This document shows positions 19,973-28,698 of a DNA stretch of 40,571 nucleotides, piece after piece (within the stretch, counting starts at the first letter, position 1; each line of letters starts with the position of its first letter). Both the position numbers and the translations under genes were made by a program. Under the pieces are notes generated by a model. That model searched no databases, was not told the origin of the DNA, and saw only the letters and a list, made by a program, of their open reading frames with translations. This DNA is from Planctomycetota bacterium (GTDB taxonomy: Bacteria; Planctomycetota; B15-G4). Location of the stretch: contig JAJDEP010000020.1 of assembly GCA_029259715.1 (NCBI GenBank), forward strand, positions 1 to 40,571, read 5' to 3'.

Positions 19973-20191
19973 CTGCATACTCTGCAACGGCCCGCCGATT
20001 CGGAATGGCCCGTCTGGGTCTTTCTGGGCGTCGGCTTCGCGGTGGCGCTGACGATTTCGGTTCGTGGCCTGACGGCCTCAGAGCCTTTGTTGCGTGCGGC
20101 GGGACTGATTCTGGGCGGCGGGTCGCTGACCCTGCACCTGGTAGTTGGTCTGGCAATGCTGAGGTATCGCAAAGGCAGCTCGGAGGGCTAA
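19973..20191 (+). CDS. Small two-pass membrane protein at the head of the conjugation operon
   Basis: A frame of about 72 residues ending at TAA 20189-20191. Two clear membrane segments are W-P-V-W-V-F-L-G-V-G-F-A-V-A-L-T and A-A-G-L-I-L-G-G-G-S-L-T-L-H-L-V-V-G-L. No ATG, GTG or TTG fits the start; CTG 19973 lies 9 nt after GGGAGG and is the best guess. The hydrophobic pattern and the charged tail argue that this frame is the coding one here. It resembles the small membrane subunits common in secretion operons, but no family is named. Confidence 0.45.
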   Translation: MHTLQRPADSEWPVWVFLGVGFAVALTISVRGLTASEPLLRAAGLILGGGSLTLHLVVGLAMLRYRKGSSEG

Positions 20192-20234
20192 GAAAAGGCT
20201 TGACGAGATTTAGAGAGGCGGGGGGATTCGGTTG

Positions 20235-20471
20235 GTGGAGCGAGCAGCAACCTGGGGCGGCATGGGCGTTGCGATGCCCGTCGTCCTTTACGAGATGGCA
20301 GACAACAAGCTCACCGGCTCGCTGAACTGGGCCGGCAGGATCGGTAGCGTCCTAGCCATCCTGGCAATAGCTGCGATCTTTGTTCGGTTGGTGGTCCCGG
20401 TAGCCCGCCCTGCGGGGCGGCTCCGCTACAGACAGCCCCGACGCAGAGAGGGGAGGGCGCTGATCGGATAG
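20235..20471 (+). CDS. Small single-pass membrane protein
   Basis: A 78-residue protein from GTG 20235 (TTG 20232 is the alternative), with GGGGGA 7 nt upstream. One membrane segment at about residues 36-56 (S-V-L-A-I-L-A-I-A-A-I-F-V-R-L) is followed by an Arg-rich tail. It lies between the two-pass protein and the pilin-like gene in the same direction and is probably part of the conjugation machine. No family is recognised. Confidence 0.5.
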   Translation: MERAATWGGMGVAMPVVLYEMADNKLTGSLNWAGRIGSVLAILAIAAIFVRLVVPVARPAGRLRYRQPRRREGRALIG

Positions 20472-20507
20472 GCCGACCCACACAACCGAAGCAGCAGTAG
20501 TCGCCTG

Positions 20508-20522
20508 GGGATCGCCGATCCC
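20508..20522 (+). other. Short stem upstream of the pilin-like gene
   Basis: GGGATC-GCC-GATCCC is a perfect 6-bp stem in the 110-bp gap before the gene at 20582. It may protect or attenuate the downstream mRNA, which would suit a subunit needed in larger amounts. No T tract follows. Confidence 0.35.
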
Positions 20523-20581
20523 ACAATCACTGGAAGCGCCCGGGGTAGGAGCGTCCGGGACCAATCTCAGAGGAGAACTGA

Positions 20582-20929
20582 ATGAAGCAGCTGTACCGCA
20601 TCGCCAAGGGCAGGACCATGACGGTCCTCGGGCTGACCGTCGCATATCTCATGACCTCTAGCCTCCCTGCAATCGCAGCGAATCTGGACCCGGCGCCGGA
20701 AGCGCCTCCCGGCCTTGAGGAAGCAGCCAACAAGTTCCTCGGGTGGCTTAAGTGGGGAGGGCTCGTCGGCGGCATCATCGGGTTCCTGGTGTGCGGCCTT
20801 ATGATGATGATCGGCCGTCGCAACCGTTCCAGCACAGCTATCGACGGGGCTACCGGCATCCCGTGGGTTTTCGCAGGCCTGACCGTGATCTCCTTCGCCG
20901 CCGCCTTCGTCGGCGAAATCCTCAACTAG
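20582..20929 (+). CDS. VirB2/TrbC-like pilin or channel subunit
   Basis: A 115-residue protein from ATG 20582, with AGGAG upstream. A signal peptide (residues 1-33, ending A-I-A-A) is followed by a short polar stretch and two membrane segments, about residues 59-78 and 94-113, separated by a small basic loop (R-R-N-R-S-S). This size and layout match VirB2/TrbC-type subunits of type IV secretion systems. Direct similarity is weak, as is usual for this family. It stands just before the VirB8- and VirB6-like genes. Confidence 0.6.
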   Translation: MKQLYRIAKGRTMTVLGLTVAYLMTSSLPAIAANLDPAPEAPPGLEEAANKFLGWLKWGGLVGGIIGFLVCGLMMMIGRRNRSSTAIDGATGIPWVFAGLTVISFAAAFVGEILN

Positions 20930-20933
20930 CCCG

Positions 20934-21743
20934 ATGGCACAAGCCGGTGGCCAGGGAGCCATCCAACCACCAAAACTCAGCTGGAAGATACTCCTGGCCG
21001 CCGGTCTCGGGGCCATGCTCCTGGCGATTCTTGTTGTGGTCGTCGTGAAGGCGACCTCGGAACCAAAAGACATCGGTACCGCTCCTCTCGACGCAGGCAA
21101 AGGCGGTTCGTCGAACGGGCTAAGCGTCACTAACGTGAACGACCCCGTCCGTCCCTTGACTACGGACAATCTGACTTGGGAATCGTTCAACGGAGAGGAA
21201 CTGCCGGTTGGGGCTAGCGGCCCCCACCAACTTCGGGACGGTCGGGCCGAGGGATTTGATCGCACCCCGCAGGGCGCAGTTCTTGCAACGATGTATATCT
21301 CCGGCGCCTCGACAGCGTTTGGTGGCCCGAGCGTATTTCAGCCCACCATTTCGGAACAGGTAGTCGGCCCCGATAAGAACGCGTTCCTCGCAACGATCCA
21401 ACGTGAATATGCCGAGAGCGTTCGGCAGTACGGAGCAGATGCGGCCGGGGGTCTAAGCCCCGAACGCGAAGCGAAGAAGACGTCCTACAACAGCCAAGGT
21501 GTCTGGGCATACCGGATAGACACGTACAGCCGGGATGCAGCCACGGTGAATGTGCTCTCCATGTCCCTGCCTCCCGGAAGTGACCCCATCTATACCAACT
21601 TCGCGATGTCGGTTAGGTGGGTTCAAGGCGACTGGAGACTGGTAGCTCCCGTCGCTGGCGTCTGGTCGTCGTACGCACGAAACATGGCCTCGATCCCAGC
21701 CAACTACGTAGTGATCGGCCAGCAGCAGGCAGCCGGCGCATGA
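20934..21743 (+). CDS. VirB8-like conjugation protein (NTF2-like domain)
   Basis: A 269-residue protein from ATG 20934, 4 nt after the pilin-like stop. One membrane segment spans residues 19-42. The outer domain has T-P-Q-G-A-V-L-A-T-M-Y, P-T-I-S-E-Q-V-V and ends with W-V-Q-G-D-W-R-L-V-A-P, a pattern common in actinobacterial conjugation operons. It would help assemble the channel outside the membrane. The end overlaps the next gene by ATGA, so production is coupled to the VirB6-like protein. Confidence 0.72.
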   Translation: MAQAGGQGAIQPPKLSWKILLAAGLGAMLLAILVVVVVKATSEPKDIGTAPLDAGKGGSSNGLSVTNVNDPVRPLTTDNLTWESFNGEELPVGASGPHQLRDGRAEGFDRTPQGAVLATMYISGASTAFGGPSVFQPTISEQVVGPDKNAFLATIQREYAESVRQYGADAAGGLSPEREAKKTSYNSQGVWAYRIDTYSRDAATVNVLSMSLPPGSDPIYTNFAMSVRWVQGDWRLVAPVAGVWSSYARNMASIPANYVVIGQQQAAGA

Positions 21744-23005
21744 GATCAGCCAAGAGCGCCCTTCTCTTCTGCTTGCTCTGTTTCACAATTGTGCTAGTTC
21801 CCGGAGCCGCTCACGCAGCGTGTGATCGGGCTGACCCGTCGTGCACGGACGACGGCGGCATCATCGGTGGCTTTGTAGATGACGCCGTTCAGGGACTCGC
21901 CAATGCTCTTCGAGAGGGCTCTGAGTTCATCATCAAGACCACGGCGGCGTGGTGGATCAACATCGACTCCATCGACCTTAGCGAGGGCAACGTTTCGAAT
22001 CCCTCACCTGATGCTGGGTCACCCGTGCAGCGTCTGAACCAGCTCGTTTTGCCGATCAGCTTTGCCGTAGCGATTGCAGGCATGATCTGGGGCGGCATCC
22101 GCCTGGCCGTCAAGAAGAAGTCGGACGCGGCCTGGGATTTGGGCACCGGAGTCATCCGGCTCGCCACAGTGAGCGCCATCTACGTGGCAGCCCCCACGGC
22201 CCTGCTCAGCGGCGGGGATGCGTTCGCCGAGTGGGTTTTGGACAAAGCCGTCAACGGCGACGTCGTCGCCAAGATGGGGCAGATCGCGACTCTGGGAGGG
22301 TTTACCTCCGCAGGGGCGGTCATCATCGCAGCCATCGTAATGATGATCGCAGGGGCGATCCAGGCGATCCTGATGCTTCTGCGCGAGGGCGGTGTCATCG
22401 TTCTCTCGAGCTTGCTGGTGCTCTCGGCGGCGGGCGGTTTCAACCCCGCCACACGCAGCTGGTTCCCACGAGTGTCGGGGTGGCTGTTGGCCCTGTGCCT
22501 GTATAAGCCCATCGCTGCGCTCTGCTACGGCGCAGCATTCGTTTTGATCGGCGACCAAGACGACGATCCGAGAACGGTCTTCGCTGGCTTGACGATGCTA
22601 CTTCTTTCAATCGTTGCCCTTCCGGCCATGATGAAGTTCTTCTCCTGGGCGGCACCTGCCGCCATCAATTCAGGTGGCGGGGGAGCGGGTATGGCAGTGG
22701 CGGCCGGTACCGGAGTCGCCATTGCGGCGCTGCGTGGCGGCGGTGGCGGTCACAACGCCGCTACCCAGTCGGCGGCTATCGAGCGGGATCTCGGGCCTGC
22801 CGGAGGCGGCAGGAGACCAGTAGGAAGCGGTCCGTCTCAGCTTTCAGGTGCCGGTAGCAACATCGCCAGTTCGGCAGCTTCAACGGCGGTGACTGCAGCA
22901 GCGCCTCCGGTCGGTGTTGCGCTCCAGGTCGCACAGGCCGGTGCGCAGGTGGCAAAGGCCGGACGGGATAAGACGGCCGATGGTCTCACCGGCGGTGTCG
23001 CATGA
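21740..23005 (+). CDS. VirB6/TrbL-like polytopic membrane protein
   Basis: A 421-residue protein from ATG 21740, coupled on both sides by ATGA. A signal peptide is cut after A-A-H-A-A near residue 28. Six or so membrane segments follow between residues 95 and 310, including L-P-I-S-F-A-V-A-I-A-G-M-I-W-G-G, A-G-A-V-I-I-A-A-I-V-M-M-I-A-G-A and G-L-T-M-L-L-L-S-I-V-A-L. The C-terminal 110 residues are Gly/Ala/Ser-rich and disordered. This is the usual layout of the inner-membrane channel subunit. Confidence 0.78.
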   Translation: MRSAKSALLFCLLCFTIVLVPGAAHAACDRADPSCTDDGGIIGGFVDDAVQGLANALREGSEFIIKTTAAWWINIDSIDLSEGNVSNPSPDAGSPVQRLNQLVLPISFAVAIAGMIWGGIRLAVKKKSDAAWDLGTGVIRLATVSAIYVAAPTALLSGGDAFAEWVLDKAVNGDVVAKMGQIATLGGFTSAGAVIIAAIVMMIAGAIQAILMLLREGGVIVLSSLLVLSAAGGFNPATRSWFPRVSGWLLALCLYKPIAALCYGAAFVLIGDQDDDPRTVFAGLTMLLLSIVALPAMMKFFSWAAPAAINSGGGGAGMAVAAGTGVAIAALRGGGGGHNAATQSAAIERDLGPAGGGRRPVGSGPSQLSGAGSNIASSAASTAVTAAAPPVGVALQVAQAGAQVAKAGRDKTADGLTGGVA

Positions 23006-24495
23006 GCACTGATCTAGACGACCAGCCGACATACGGAGGCTGGCGGAAGACTCGGGGATTCGGTTGGGCCGGTATGGGGGAGGCGGCAACTGTCGTCTGC
23101 GCTGTGACTATCCTCGTCGGGTTCGTGGTGGCCAGCACCTCGATCGAGGCGTTCTTTACGGTGTACGCCCCCATCGCCGTAGTGATCATTGGAGCCTCGG
23201 TGATCCGATGGCAGGGCGAGACCTTGGGCATGAAGATCAAGCGGCGCATCCGCTTCTGGTGGGGCACCAAAAGCCGCTTCATCCTGTTCAATGTCAACGG
23301 TGTAATGCGCCGAACTGGTGGCACGGCGCTTCCCTCCTTGCTCGCTCCGACCAAGATCGTGCCTGTCCACGACGGACGAGGTGGCCTGTTCGGGTTGGTG
23401 TGGGATCAGCGGACCGGATTTATGACCGCTACCTTCAAGTGCGACTCGCTCAGCACCTGGTTGGTCGACGCTCGACAGGCGAATGTGTGGGTTGCCAACT
23501 GGCACAGCTGGTTGGCCGACCTGGGGATCATTCCGCTGGTCCGGTGGGTAGCAGTCACGGTCGAGACAGCCCCTGAGCCCGGATCCGCTTTGGCGGAACA
23601 CGTCAAATGGCGCAAGGACCCCAGGGCCCCGCAGGATTGCCAGGAACTCCTCGATGAGTTAGTCCGCTGCCTTCCCGAAGCATCCGCCGACGTCGAGACT
23701 CGGGTCTCGATCACCTTCGACCCGAGCCGATCCTTCAATCGGTTGAAGGGTCTGGACGAGCAGGCCGCCGAGATCAACCGGATCTTGGTCGGCATGGAAA
23801 GCGCCCTCGGTGAGTGCGGGGTCGCCGTTCTCGGCAGGGCAACGCCGGCGGAACTGGCCGGCGTGCTGCGCAATGCTTATGACCCGGTCAACCGTGGCCA
23901 CGTCAAGCGAGTTCTGGCAGGCGCAGCCGATCGGGCTGAGCAGCTCCTGCAGTGGAACAACGCAGGCCCTCTGCAGGCGGAAGAGTCGTGGGAGGCATAC
24001 CGTCATGACTCCGGCGTCTCGGCAACCTGGGCGTGGCAGGAAGCGCCCCGGCAGCAGGTCCTGAGCAACGTGTTGATCCCGCTCATGGGGCCGTCGTCTT
24101 GGCCCAAGCGGATCACGTTGCTGTACCGACCGCTGAGCGCCGAGCAAGCCGCCCAAGCCCTCGAACGAGAGGTCCAGCTGGCAACGATGCGAGAGGGCGT
24201 TCGGGTCAAGACCGGCCGGGACGAAACCGCCCGGGACCGTGCCGACCGCGAGCGGGCCGACGCAGCGGCTCGGGAGGAAGCGTTAGGGGCCGGCGTGGTG
24301 AATCTGTCCATCTACGCCACGGTCACAGTGACCGACGAGGCCGACCTTGAGGCAGCCAAGGCCGACATGGAGTCGAGGGGCAACCGGGCAAAGGTCCGGC
24401 TGCGGCCCATGTTCGGCAGTCAGGCGGCGGGGTTCGTAGTCACATTACCGGCTGGTGTTCATCCGGCCCATGCCGCAGGAAGGGGACGGCGATGA
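23002..24495 (+). CDS. SCO6880-family type IV secretion protein
   Basis: A 497-residue protein typical of actinobacterial conjugation loci. The start T-Y-G-G-W-R-K-T-R-G-F-G-W and two membrane segments (about residues 30-52 and 54-70) match the PrgI-like head of the SCO6880 family. The remainder resembles the N-terminal part of VirB4 without an ATPase domain (F-G-L-V-W-D-Q-R-T-G, then L-L-Y-R-P-L-S-A-E-Q-A). It probably pairs with the separate ATPase encoded next, the two together replacing one VirB4. The gene is coupled on both sides by ATGA. Confidence 0.87.
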   Translation: MSTDLDDQPTYGGWRKTRGFGWAGMGEAATVVCAVTILVGFVVASTSIEAFFTVYAPIAVVIIGASVIRWQGETLGMKIKRRIRFWWGTKSRFILFNVNGVMRRTGGTALPSLLAPTKIVPVHDGRGGLFGLVWDQRTGFMTATFKCDSLSTWLVDARQANVWVANWHSWLADLGIIPLVRWVAVTVETAPEPGSALAEHVKWRKDPRAPQDCQELLDELVRCLPEASADVETRVSITFDPSRSFNRLKGLDEQAAEINRILVGMESALGECGVAVLGRATPAELAGVLRNAYDPVNRGHVKRVLAGAADRAEQLLQWNNAGPLQAEESWEAYRHDSGVSATWAWQEAPRQQVLSNVLIPLMGPSSWPKRITLLYRPLSAEQAAQALEREVQLATMREGVRVKTGRDETARDRADRERADAAAREEALGAGVVNLSIYATVTVTDEADLEAAKADMESRGNRAKVRLRPMFGSQAAGFVVTLPAGVHPAHAAGRGRR

Positions 24496-26696
24496 AACGA
24501 CGTGGTCGGAACGATGATGATCAGCAGGAGCCGGAAACGCCCGAACCGCATCCATACCCAAGTGGCTATCGCTCACCTTATGGGGGATTCGACGCACGGC
24601 GATCGAACACTGGCGGCCAGGAGCCCGCTAGAGCAAATGGGGCCCAAAGCATTACGGCGCTCAGCTTGGTGTCTCCAGTAGTTGAACCGGAGGTTGACCA
24701 GGAGACCCAACTTCATGGTTGGGCATCTGATGGCCCGATCAAGCCGTCCAAATCGGCCAAAGGCCGCAAGCCCAAGCGGAAGAAGACTCCCCCGACGGAG
24801 CCGATCACCGATGCAAAAAGCTGCATCGCAGAACAGCCGCCGGAGGCGGGTATTGACGCGAAGGTCGTTGACGAGACACCCAAGCAGCCGATCCCCGAGG
24901 GTTTGCGGCGGAGGCGCCGCAAACCCAACCCCCAGGAACGCATCGAGGTCAATGAGGGGCCACCTCCGGGCGGTGTCGTCGACCATGTGGCCGGCGGCAC
25001 ACGACTGGTCGACGATCAGATGCTCGCCCAGATGGAGCGGGAGCTGCTCGAGCTTCAAGCGCAAGAGGAAGCCGAGCGAAAGGTTGCACGACGCCGACCC
25101 GGTCGAAAGCGCCGGGGTGATACCGGCGGTATCACTTCCGACCCGGTGGCAGAGCAGGAGTCCGAGCCAACGATCCAGGAGGTACGGGAGGTCGTAGCCC
25201 CGGCGTGGGGTTGGCGGATCCCCGAGGGCGGCCGAGCTTCCCACGTAGGCCAAGGACGGGAGTACCAAGCGACTACGAGCCAGGCCTGCGGCCTGTTCCC
25301 GTTCGTGGCCGGCTCGGGATCCCCTTCGGTCGGGGTACCGATCGGCCGTCACCTGCTCTGGGGCCAGACGATGAGCTTCGACCCGATCGGCTGGCTCAAC
25401 GCCGGGCTTACGAACAACCCCGGCTGTTTCATTTTGGGAGCCCCCGGAACGGGTAAATCGGCCCTAATCAAGAGGTTGGTTCGAGGTTGTGCTGGCTTTG
25501 GGATTCGGCCGCTAATCTTGGGCGACCTCAAGAACGAGTACTCGCAGGTTGTCGACCGCATGGGCGGGCAGATCATCCGGATCGGCCATGGGCTTGACCG
25601 GATCAATCCGCTCGACACCGGGCCGCTCGGCCAGGCGGCGGCAGCCATCCCGGGCCAGCTGGGGGAGCAGCTGCGAATGGAGTCCCGCAGCAGGCGCCTG
25701 AACGCTCTGATAGCACTCCTTACGCTTGTGAGGGGCTATCCGCTTGAGAATGGCGAGAGCAACATCATCGCCGCCGTCGTGGACCTCTTGGACATTGAGG
25801 CGGGCGAGGACCTCAGCAAGCAGCCGACGGTGCCCGAGGTCCTGACGCTGTTGAGGGACGAGGACGCCATTGTCGGACTGATGCCCGACGCAGATGTGTC
25901 GGACCTGGCCGAATTCCGTCGGGATACCAAGCAACTGAAGCACACACTGAACGCCCTCTGTAAAGGCAGCCTTCAGGGCATATTTGACGATCAGACGACC
26001 AGTCCGATCGACCTGGACGCCCCGGGTGTGTCGATCGACATCTCGGCGGTTGGTGGCGGCAGCGACACGCTGGTGGCGGCAGCCATGCTGAGCACGTGGG
26101 CCTACGGCTTCTCGATGATCGACGGAGCGGCGGCGCTAGCCGAGGCGGGTCTGGGAGCCCGGCGGCAGCACGTAACCATCTTGGACGAACTCTGGAATGC
26201 GCTAAGAGGGTCGTCGGGTCTCGTTCAGCACGCGGATTCCTTAACGCGATTGAACCGGGCGAAGGGGGTAGCCGACATTCGAGCTACCCACTCTCTTGCC
26301 GATCTTGAGGCGCTCGCAACGCCCCAGGACGTCAAGAAGGCCAAGGGCTTCGTAGAACGTGCGGCGGTGGTCGTGCTGGCAGGACTGCCACCCAGCGAGC
26401 TGGACAAGGTCAATGAGGTCGTCTCGTTGACCGAGCAGGAGGCGCAAATGGTGGCCAGCTGGTCCGCGACCGAATCCTGGTCGCCCAAGGCCAAGCATCC
26501 CGGCCGAGGCAAGTACCTATTCAAGGCCGGGGAGAAGACCGGGGTTCCGGTCAAGATGGAGCTGGTCGCGGACGAGGCCACTCTCTACGACACCGACGCG
26601 AACATGGAGCAGGACCGGGCAACCTTGCCGGCCGAAGATCTCCTCGACCTCCTCTCGCCGTTGGATGACGAGATGGCGGGGGAGGTTGTCTCTTGA
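24492..26696 (+). CDS. virB4: VirB4-like conjugation ATPase
   Basis: A 734-residue ATPase that powers the secretion channel from the cytoplasmic face. The first 240 residues are polar, Lys/Arg/Pro-rich and disordered; residues 210-214 (D-T-G-G-I) come from a palindrome site. The motor domain has Walker A G-A-P-G-T-G-K-S near residue 316, D-L-K-N-E-Y-S soon after, and Walker B V-T-I-L-D-E-L-W-N near residue 560, as in the VirB4/HerA group. The N-terminal VirB4 half is supplied by the SCO6880 protein. Its stop overlaps the mini P-loop ORF by TTGA. Confidence 0.88.
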   Translation: MKRRGRNDDDQQEPETPEPHPYPSGYRSPYGGFDARRSNTGGQEPARANGAQSITALSLVSPVVEPEVDQETQLHGWASDGPIKPSKSAKGRKPKRKKTPPTEPITDAKSCIAEQPPEAGIDAKVVDETPKQPIPEGLRRRRRKPNPQERIEVNEGPPPGGVVDHVAGGTRLVDDQMLAQMERELLELQAQEEAERKVARRRPGRKRRGDTGGITSDPVAEQESEPTIQEVREVVAPAWGWRIPEGGRASHVGQGREYQATTSQACGLFPFVAGSGSPSVGVPIGRHLLWGQTMSFDPIGWLNAGLTNNPGCFILGAPGTGKSALIKRLVRGCAGFGIRPLILGDLKNEYSQVVDRMGGQIIRIGHGLDRINPLDTGPLGQAAAAIPGQLGEQLRMESRSRRLNALIALLTLVRGYPLENGESNIIAAVVDLLDIEAGEDLSKQPTVPEVLTLLRDEDAIVGLMPDADVSDLAEFRRDTKQLKHTLNALCKGSLQGIFDDQTTSPIDLDAPGVSIDISAVGGGSDTLVAAAMLSTWAYGFSMIDGAAALAEAGLGARRQHVTILDELWNALRGSSGLVQHADSLTRLNRAKGVADIRATHSLADLEALATPQDVKKAKGFVERAAVVVLAGLPPSELDKVNEVVSLTEQEAQMVASWSATESWSPKAKHPGRGKYLFKAGEKTGVPVKMELVADEATLYDTDANMEQDRATLPAEDLLDLLSPLDDEMAGEVVS
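25119..25133. repeat. Distributed palindrome, site 8 (exact)
   Basis: GATACCGGCGGTATC, codons 210-214 of virB4 in the disordered N-terminal region, read D-T-G-G-I. With flanks it extends to TGATACC...GGTATCA, 17 bp, as at site 1. Confidence 0.92.
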
Positions 26697-26878
26697 GCGA
26701 GCCACGGCCGTGCGGCCGCTATCGGCTACCCGATGAACCCCTAACCTTTGACCCTGCTCTTTGGCTCAAGGGTAGTTCTGCTAACCCTGACCTCGCTATC
26801 CGCGGATTGCCGGGCTCGGGCAAGGCGGCGGCATTGAAGAGGGGTCATGGGCAACCCTCTGGAGAGGAGACCCTGTGA
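26693..26878 (+). CDS. 61-residue P-loop mini-protein copying part of VirB4
   Basis: The frame starts with TTG 26693, overlapping the virB4 stop (TTGA), and ends at TGA 26876-26878, overlapping the next start (GTGA). Residues 7-50 line up with the Walker A region of VirB4. They share G-R-x2-L, F-D-P-x2-W-L, N-P, I-x-G-x-P-G-[ST]-G-K-x-A and K-R at the same spacing. The Walker A here is G-L-P-G-S-G-K-A, with Ala in place of the Ser/Thr that holds magnesium. It may be a decoy or assembly peptide, or a relic of a tandem duplication; the perfect operon coupling favours translation. Confidence 0.6.
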   Translation: MSEPRPCGRYRLPDEPLTFDPALWLKGSSANPDLAIRGLPGSGKAAALKRGHGQPSGEETL

Positions 26879-28698
26879 CCCGGGCGGTAGGACCCCGAGT
26901 CGGGCTCCCGCCAGAGGCAGTCATGCCGCTGGCACTCACCGGCCTCGCATGGGTGCCGGCGATATTGGCCGGCCTAGTTTGGGCCGCGGGGCACTTGGCT
27001 TCCAAGCTGGCGGGCCAAGGCTGGAGCGGACCCGAGTTCAACATCCACTTCGGGTTCGAGTTGGTCAAGCAGGGGCCGGCGCAGTTCTGGCCGGGGATCC
27101 CGACGGGCCAGATCATGGGAATAGCCGGCGGGATGCTGGCGCTCATCGTGATCCCGGCCACGGTGATCTACGCGAAGTGGAGCACCGGCCGAACCATGCC
27201 GGGGGATCCGCTGCCTTCGCTCGGCACGCCCTTCGATATGACGAGCGTCGGTCCCAAGGCCATAGCCGAAAAGGCCAAGGAGCTGCGCCCGACTTTGTCG
27301 AAATGGTCGGCTAAACAGCTGCTGGAGCGACCCGACGAGACGGGCCTGCCTCTGGGCAGTCTCAAGGGCGGCGTGGTGCCCGTCAGGGCCTCCTGGGAGG
27401 ACGTGGTCCTGGTCTTCATGGCTCCCAGGTCCGGCAAGACGACCCAACTGGCGGTGCCGCACTTGCTGGCCGCCCCGGGCGCAGTCGTCGCTACCAGCAA
27501 CAAGCCCGACCTATGGGCGCTCACGGCGGAACCGAGACGTCGGCAGACCAACGAGCACGTGTGGGTCTTCGACCCGCACGGCATTACCTACCCGGAGGAA
27601 CAGTCCTGGTGGTGGAACCCGCTGAGGGGAGTCGACAAGGTCGAGCACGCCCGCCGACTGGCCGGCCACTTCATTGCCCAGATCAAGGATCAGGGCAAGA
27701 CCGACTTTTGGTCGCAGGCCGCACACGACGTCCTCTCGTCGCTATTTCTGGCCGCCGGCACCACGGTAGATACCGACGACGAGCGCACCTTGGACGACGT
27801 GTACGACTGGCTCAACGACCCAGACAACCCGGTGCCGATCAACCTGCTGCATGCCCAGGGACACACAAAAGCAGCTCGGGCCCTTGCTGGCCGCAACAAC
27901 GGGGCGCCCGAGACCCGCGACGGGATCTATGAGACCGCCCGTACCGCCGCCAGCTGCTTGGGGGACCCCGAGATCATGTCCTGGGTTACTCCTCCGAAGA
28001 TCTTTCCTCGTATCGAGTTCGAGACCGCCGAATTCGCTCGGACACGGCAGACGCTGTATCTGCTGAGCAAAGAAGACGAGGGCGGCGCTGCCCCGCTGGT
28101 AGCGGCATTCGCCGACAAAGTAATGCTGCATGCAACCAAGATTGCCGAGCGCATGGGCGACCGGCTAGATCCGCCGATGGTCGTAGTGCTCGACGAGGCG
28201 GCGAACATCTGCCGGATCGAGAACCTGCCCAAGCTCTACTCCCATTTCGGGAGCAGGGGAATCATCCCGGTCACAATCCTCCAGTCCTATCCGCAGGGCG
28301 TTGGGGTGTGGGGCCAGACCGGGATGGAGACCCTCTGGTCGGCTTCCACGGTCAAGATCATCGGCCCAGGTATGGACGACGATCGCTTTCTGGAGAGTCT
28401 GTCGACACTCATCGGCGAACACGATGTGACCACCCGATCGGTGAGCCAGGGCAAAGGTTCCTACGGCGAGAACCTGTCGCTGCGCCGGCAGCGGATTCTG
28501 TCGGTGTCTGACCTGCGAGGCTTGCCCAAAGGAACGACCATTCTGCTTGCCAGCGGTTTGAAGCCGGCGATGCTCAGCATGCACCCCTGGTACGAGGGCC
28601 CCCGAAAGAAAGAGATCGCCACGGCATTCGCCCAGGCCCGAGCCGACATCCGGGTCAGATCCGGTGTCGATATCGGTGGAGAGGCCGGGGTCGCATGA
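26875..28698 (+). CDS. VirD4/TraG-type coupling protein
   Basis: A 607-residue type IV coupling protein that brings the relaxase-DNA complex to the channel. Membrane segments lie at about residues 18-44 and 80-102. Walker A (M-A-P-R-S-G-K-T-T) is near residue 184, W-V-F-D-P-H-G follows, and Walker B (V-V-V-L-D-E-A-A-N) is near residue 436. The region Q-S-Y-P-Q-G-V-G-V-W-G and K-I-I-G-P-G is typical of the TraM-recognition/TraG C-terminal part. GTG 26875 is coupled to the mini-protein, and the end is coupled to the DUF4913 gene. Confidence 0.92.
   Translation: MTRAVGPRVGLPPEAVMPLALTGLAWVPAILAGLVWAAGHLASKLAGQGWSGPEFNIHFGFELVKQGPAQFWPGIPTGQIMGIAGGMLALIVIPATVIYAKWSTGRTMPGDPLPSLGTPFDMTSVGPKAIAEKAKELRPTLSKWSAKQLLERPDETGLPLGSLKGGVVPVRASWEDVVLVFMAPRSGKTTQLAVPHLLAAPGAVVATSNKPDLWALTAEPRRRQTNEHVWVFDPHGITYPEEQSWWWNPLRGVDKVEHARRLAGHFIAQIKDQGKTDFWSQAAHDVLSSLFLAAGTTVDTDDERTLDDVYDWLNDPDNPVPINLLHAQGHTKAARALAGRNNGAPETRDGIYETARTAASCLGDPEIMSWVTPPKIFPRIEFETAEFARTRQTLYLLSKEDEGGAAPLVAAFADKVMLHATKIAERMGDRLDPPMVVVLDEAANICRIENLPKLYSHFGSRGIIPVTILQSYPQGVGVWGQTGMETLWSASTVKIIGPGMDDDRFLESLSTLIGEHDVTTRSVSQGKGSYGENLSLRRQRILSVSDLRGLPKGTTILLASGLKPAMLSMHPWYEGPRKKEIATAFAQARADIRVRSGVDIGGEAGVA

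Noticed and set aside
19906..20325. Long plus-strand frame of 139 codons at the head of the conjugation operon
   Set aside because: Its product is low in hydrophobic order and Arg/Gly-rich, whereas two other frames in the same stretch give small membrane proteins with clear hydrophobic segments.
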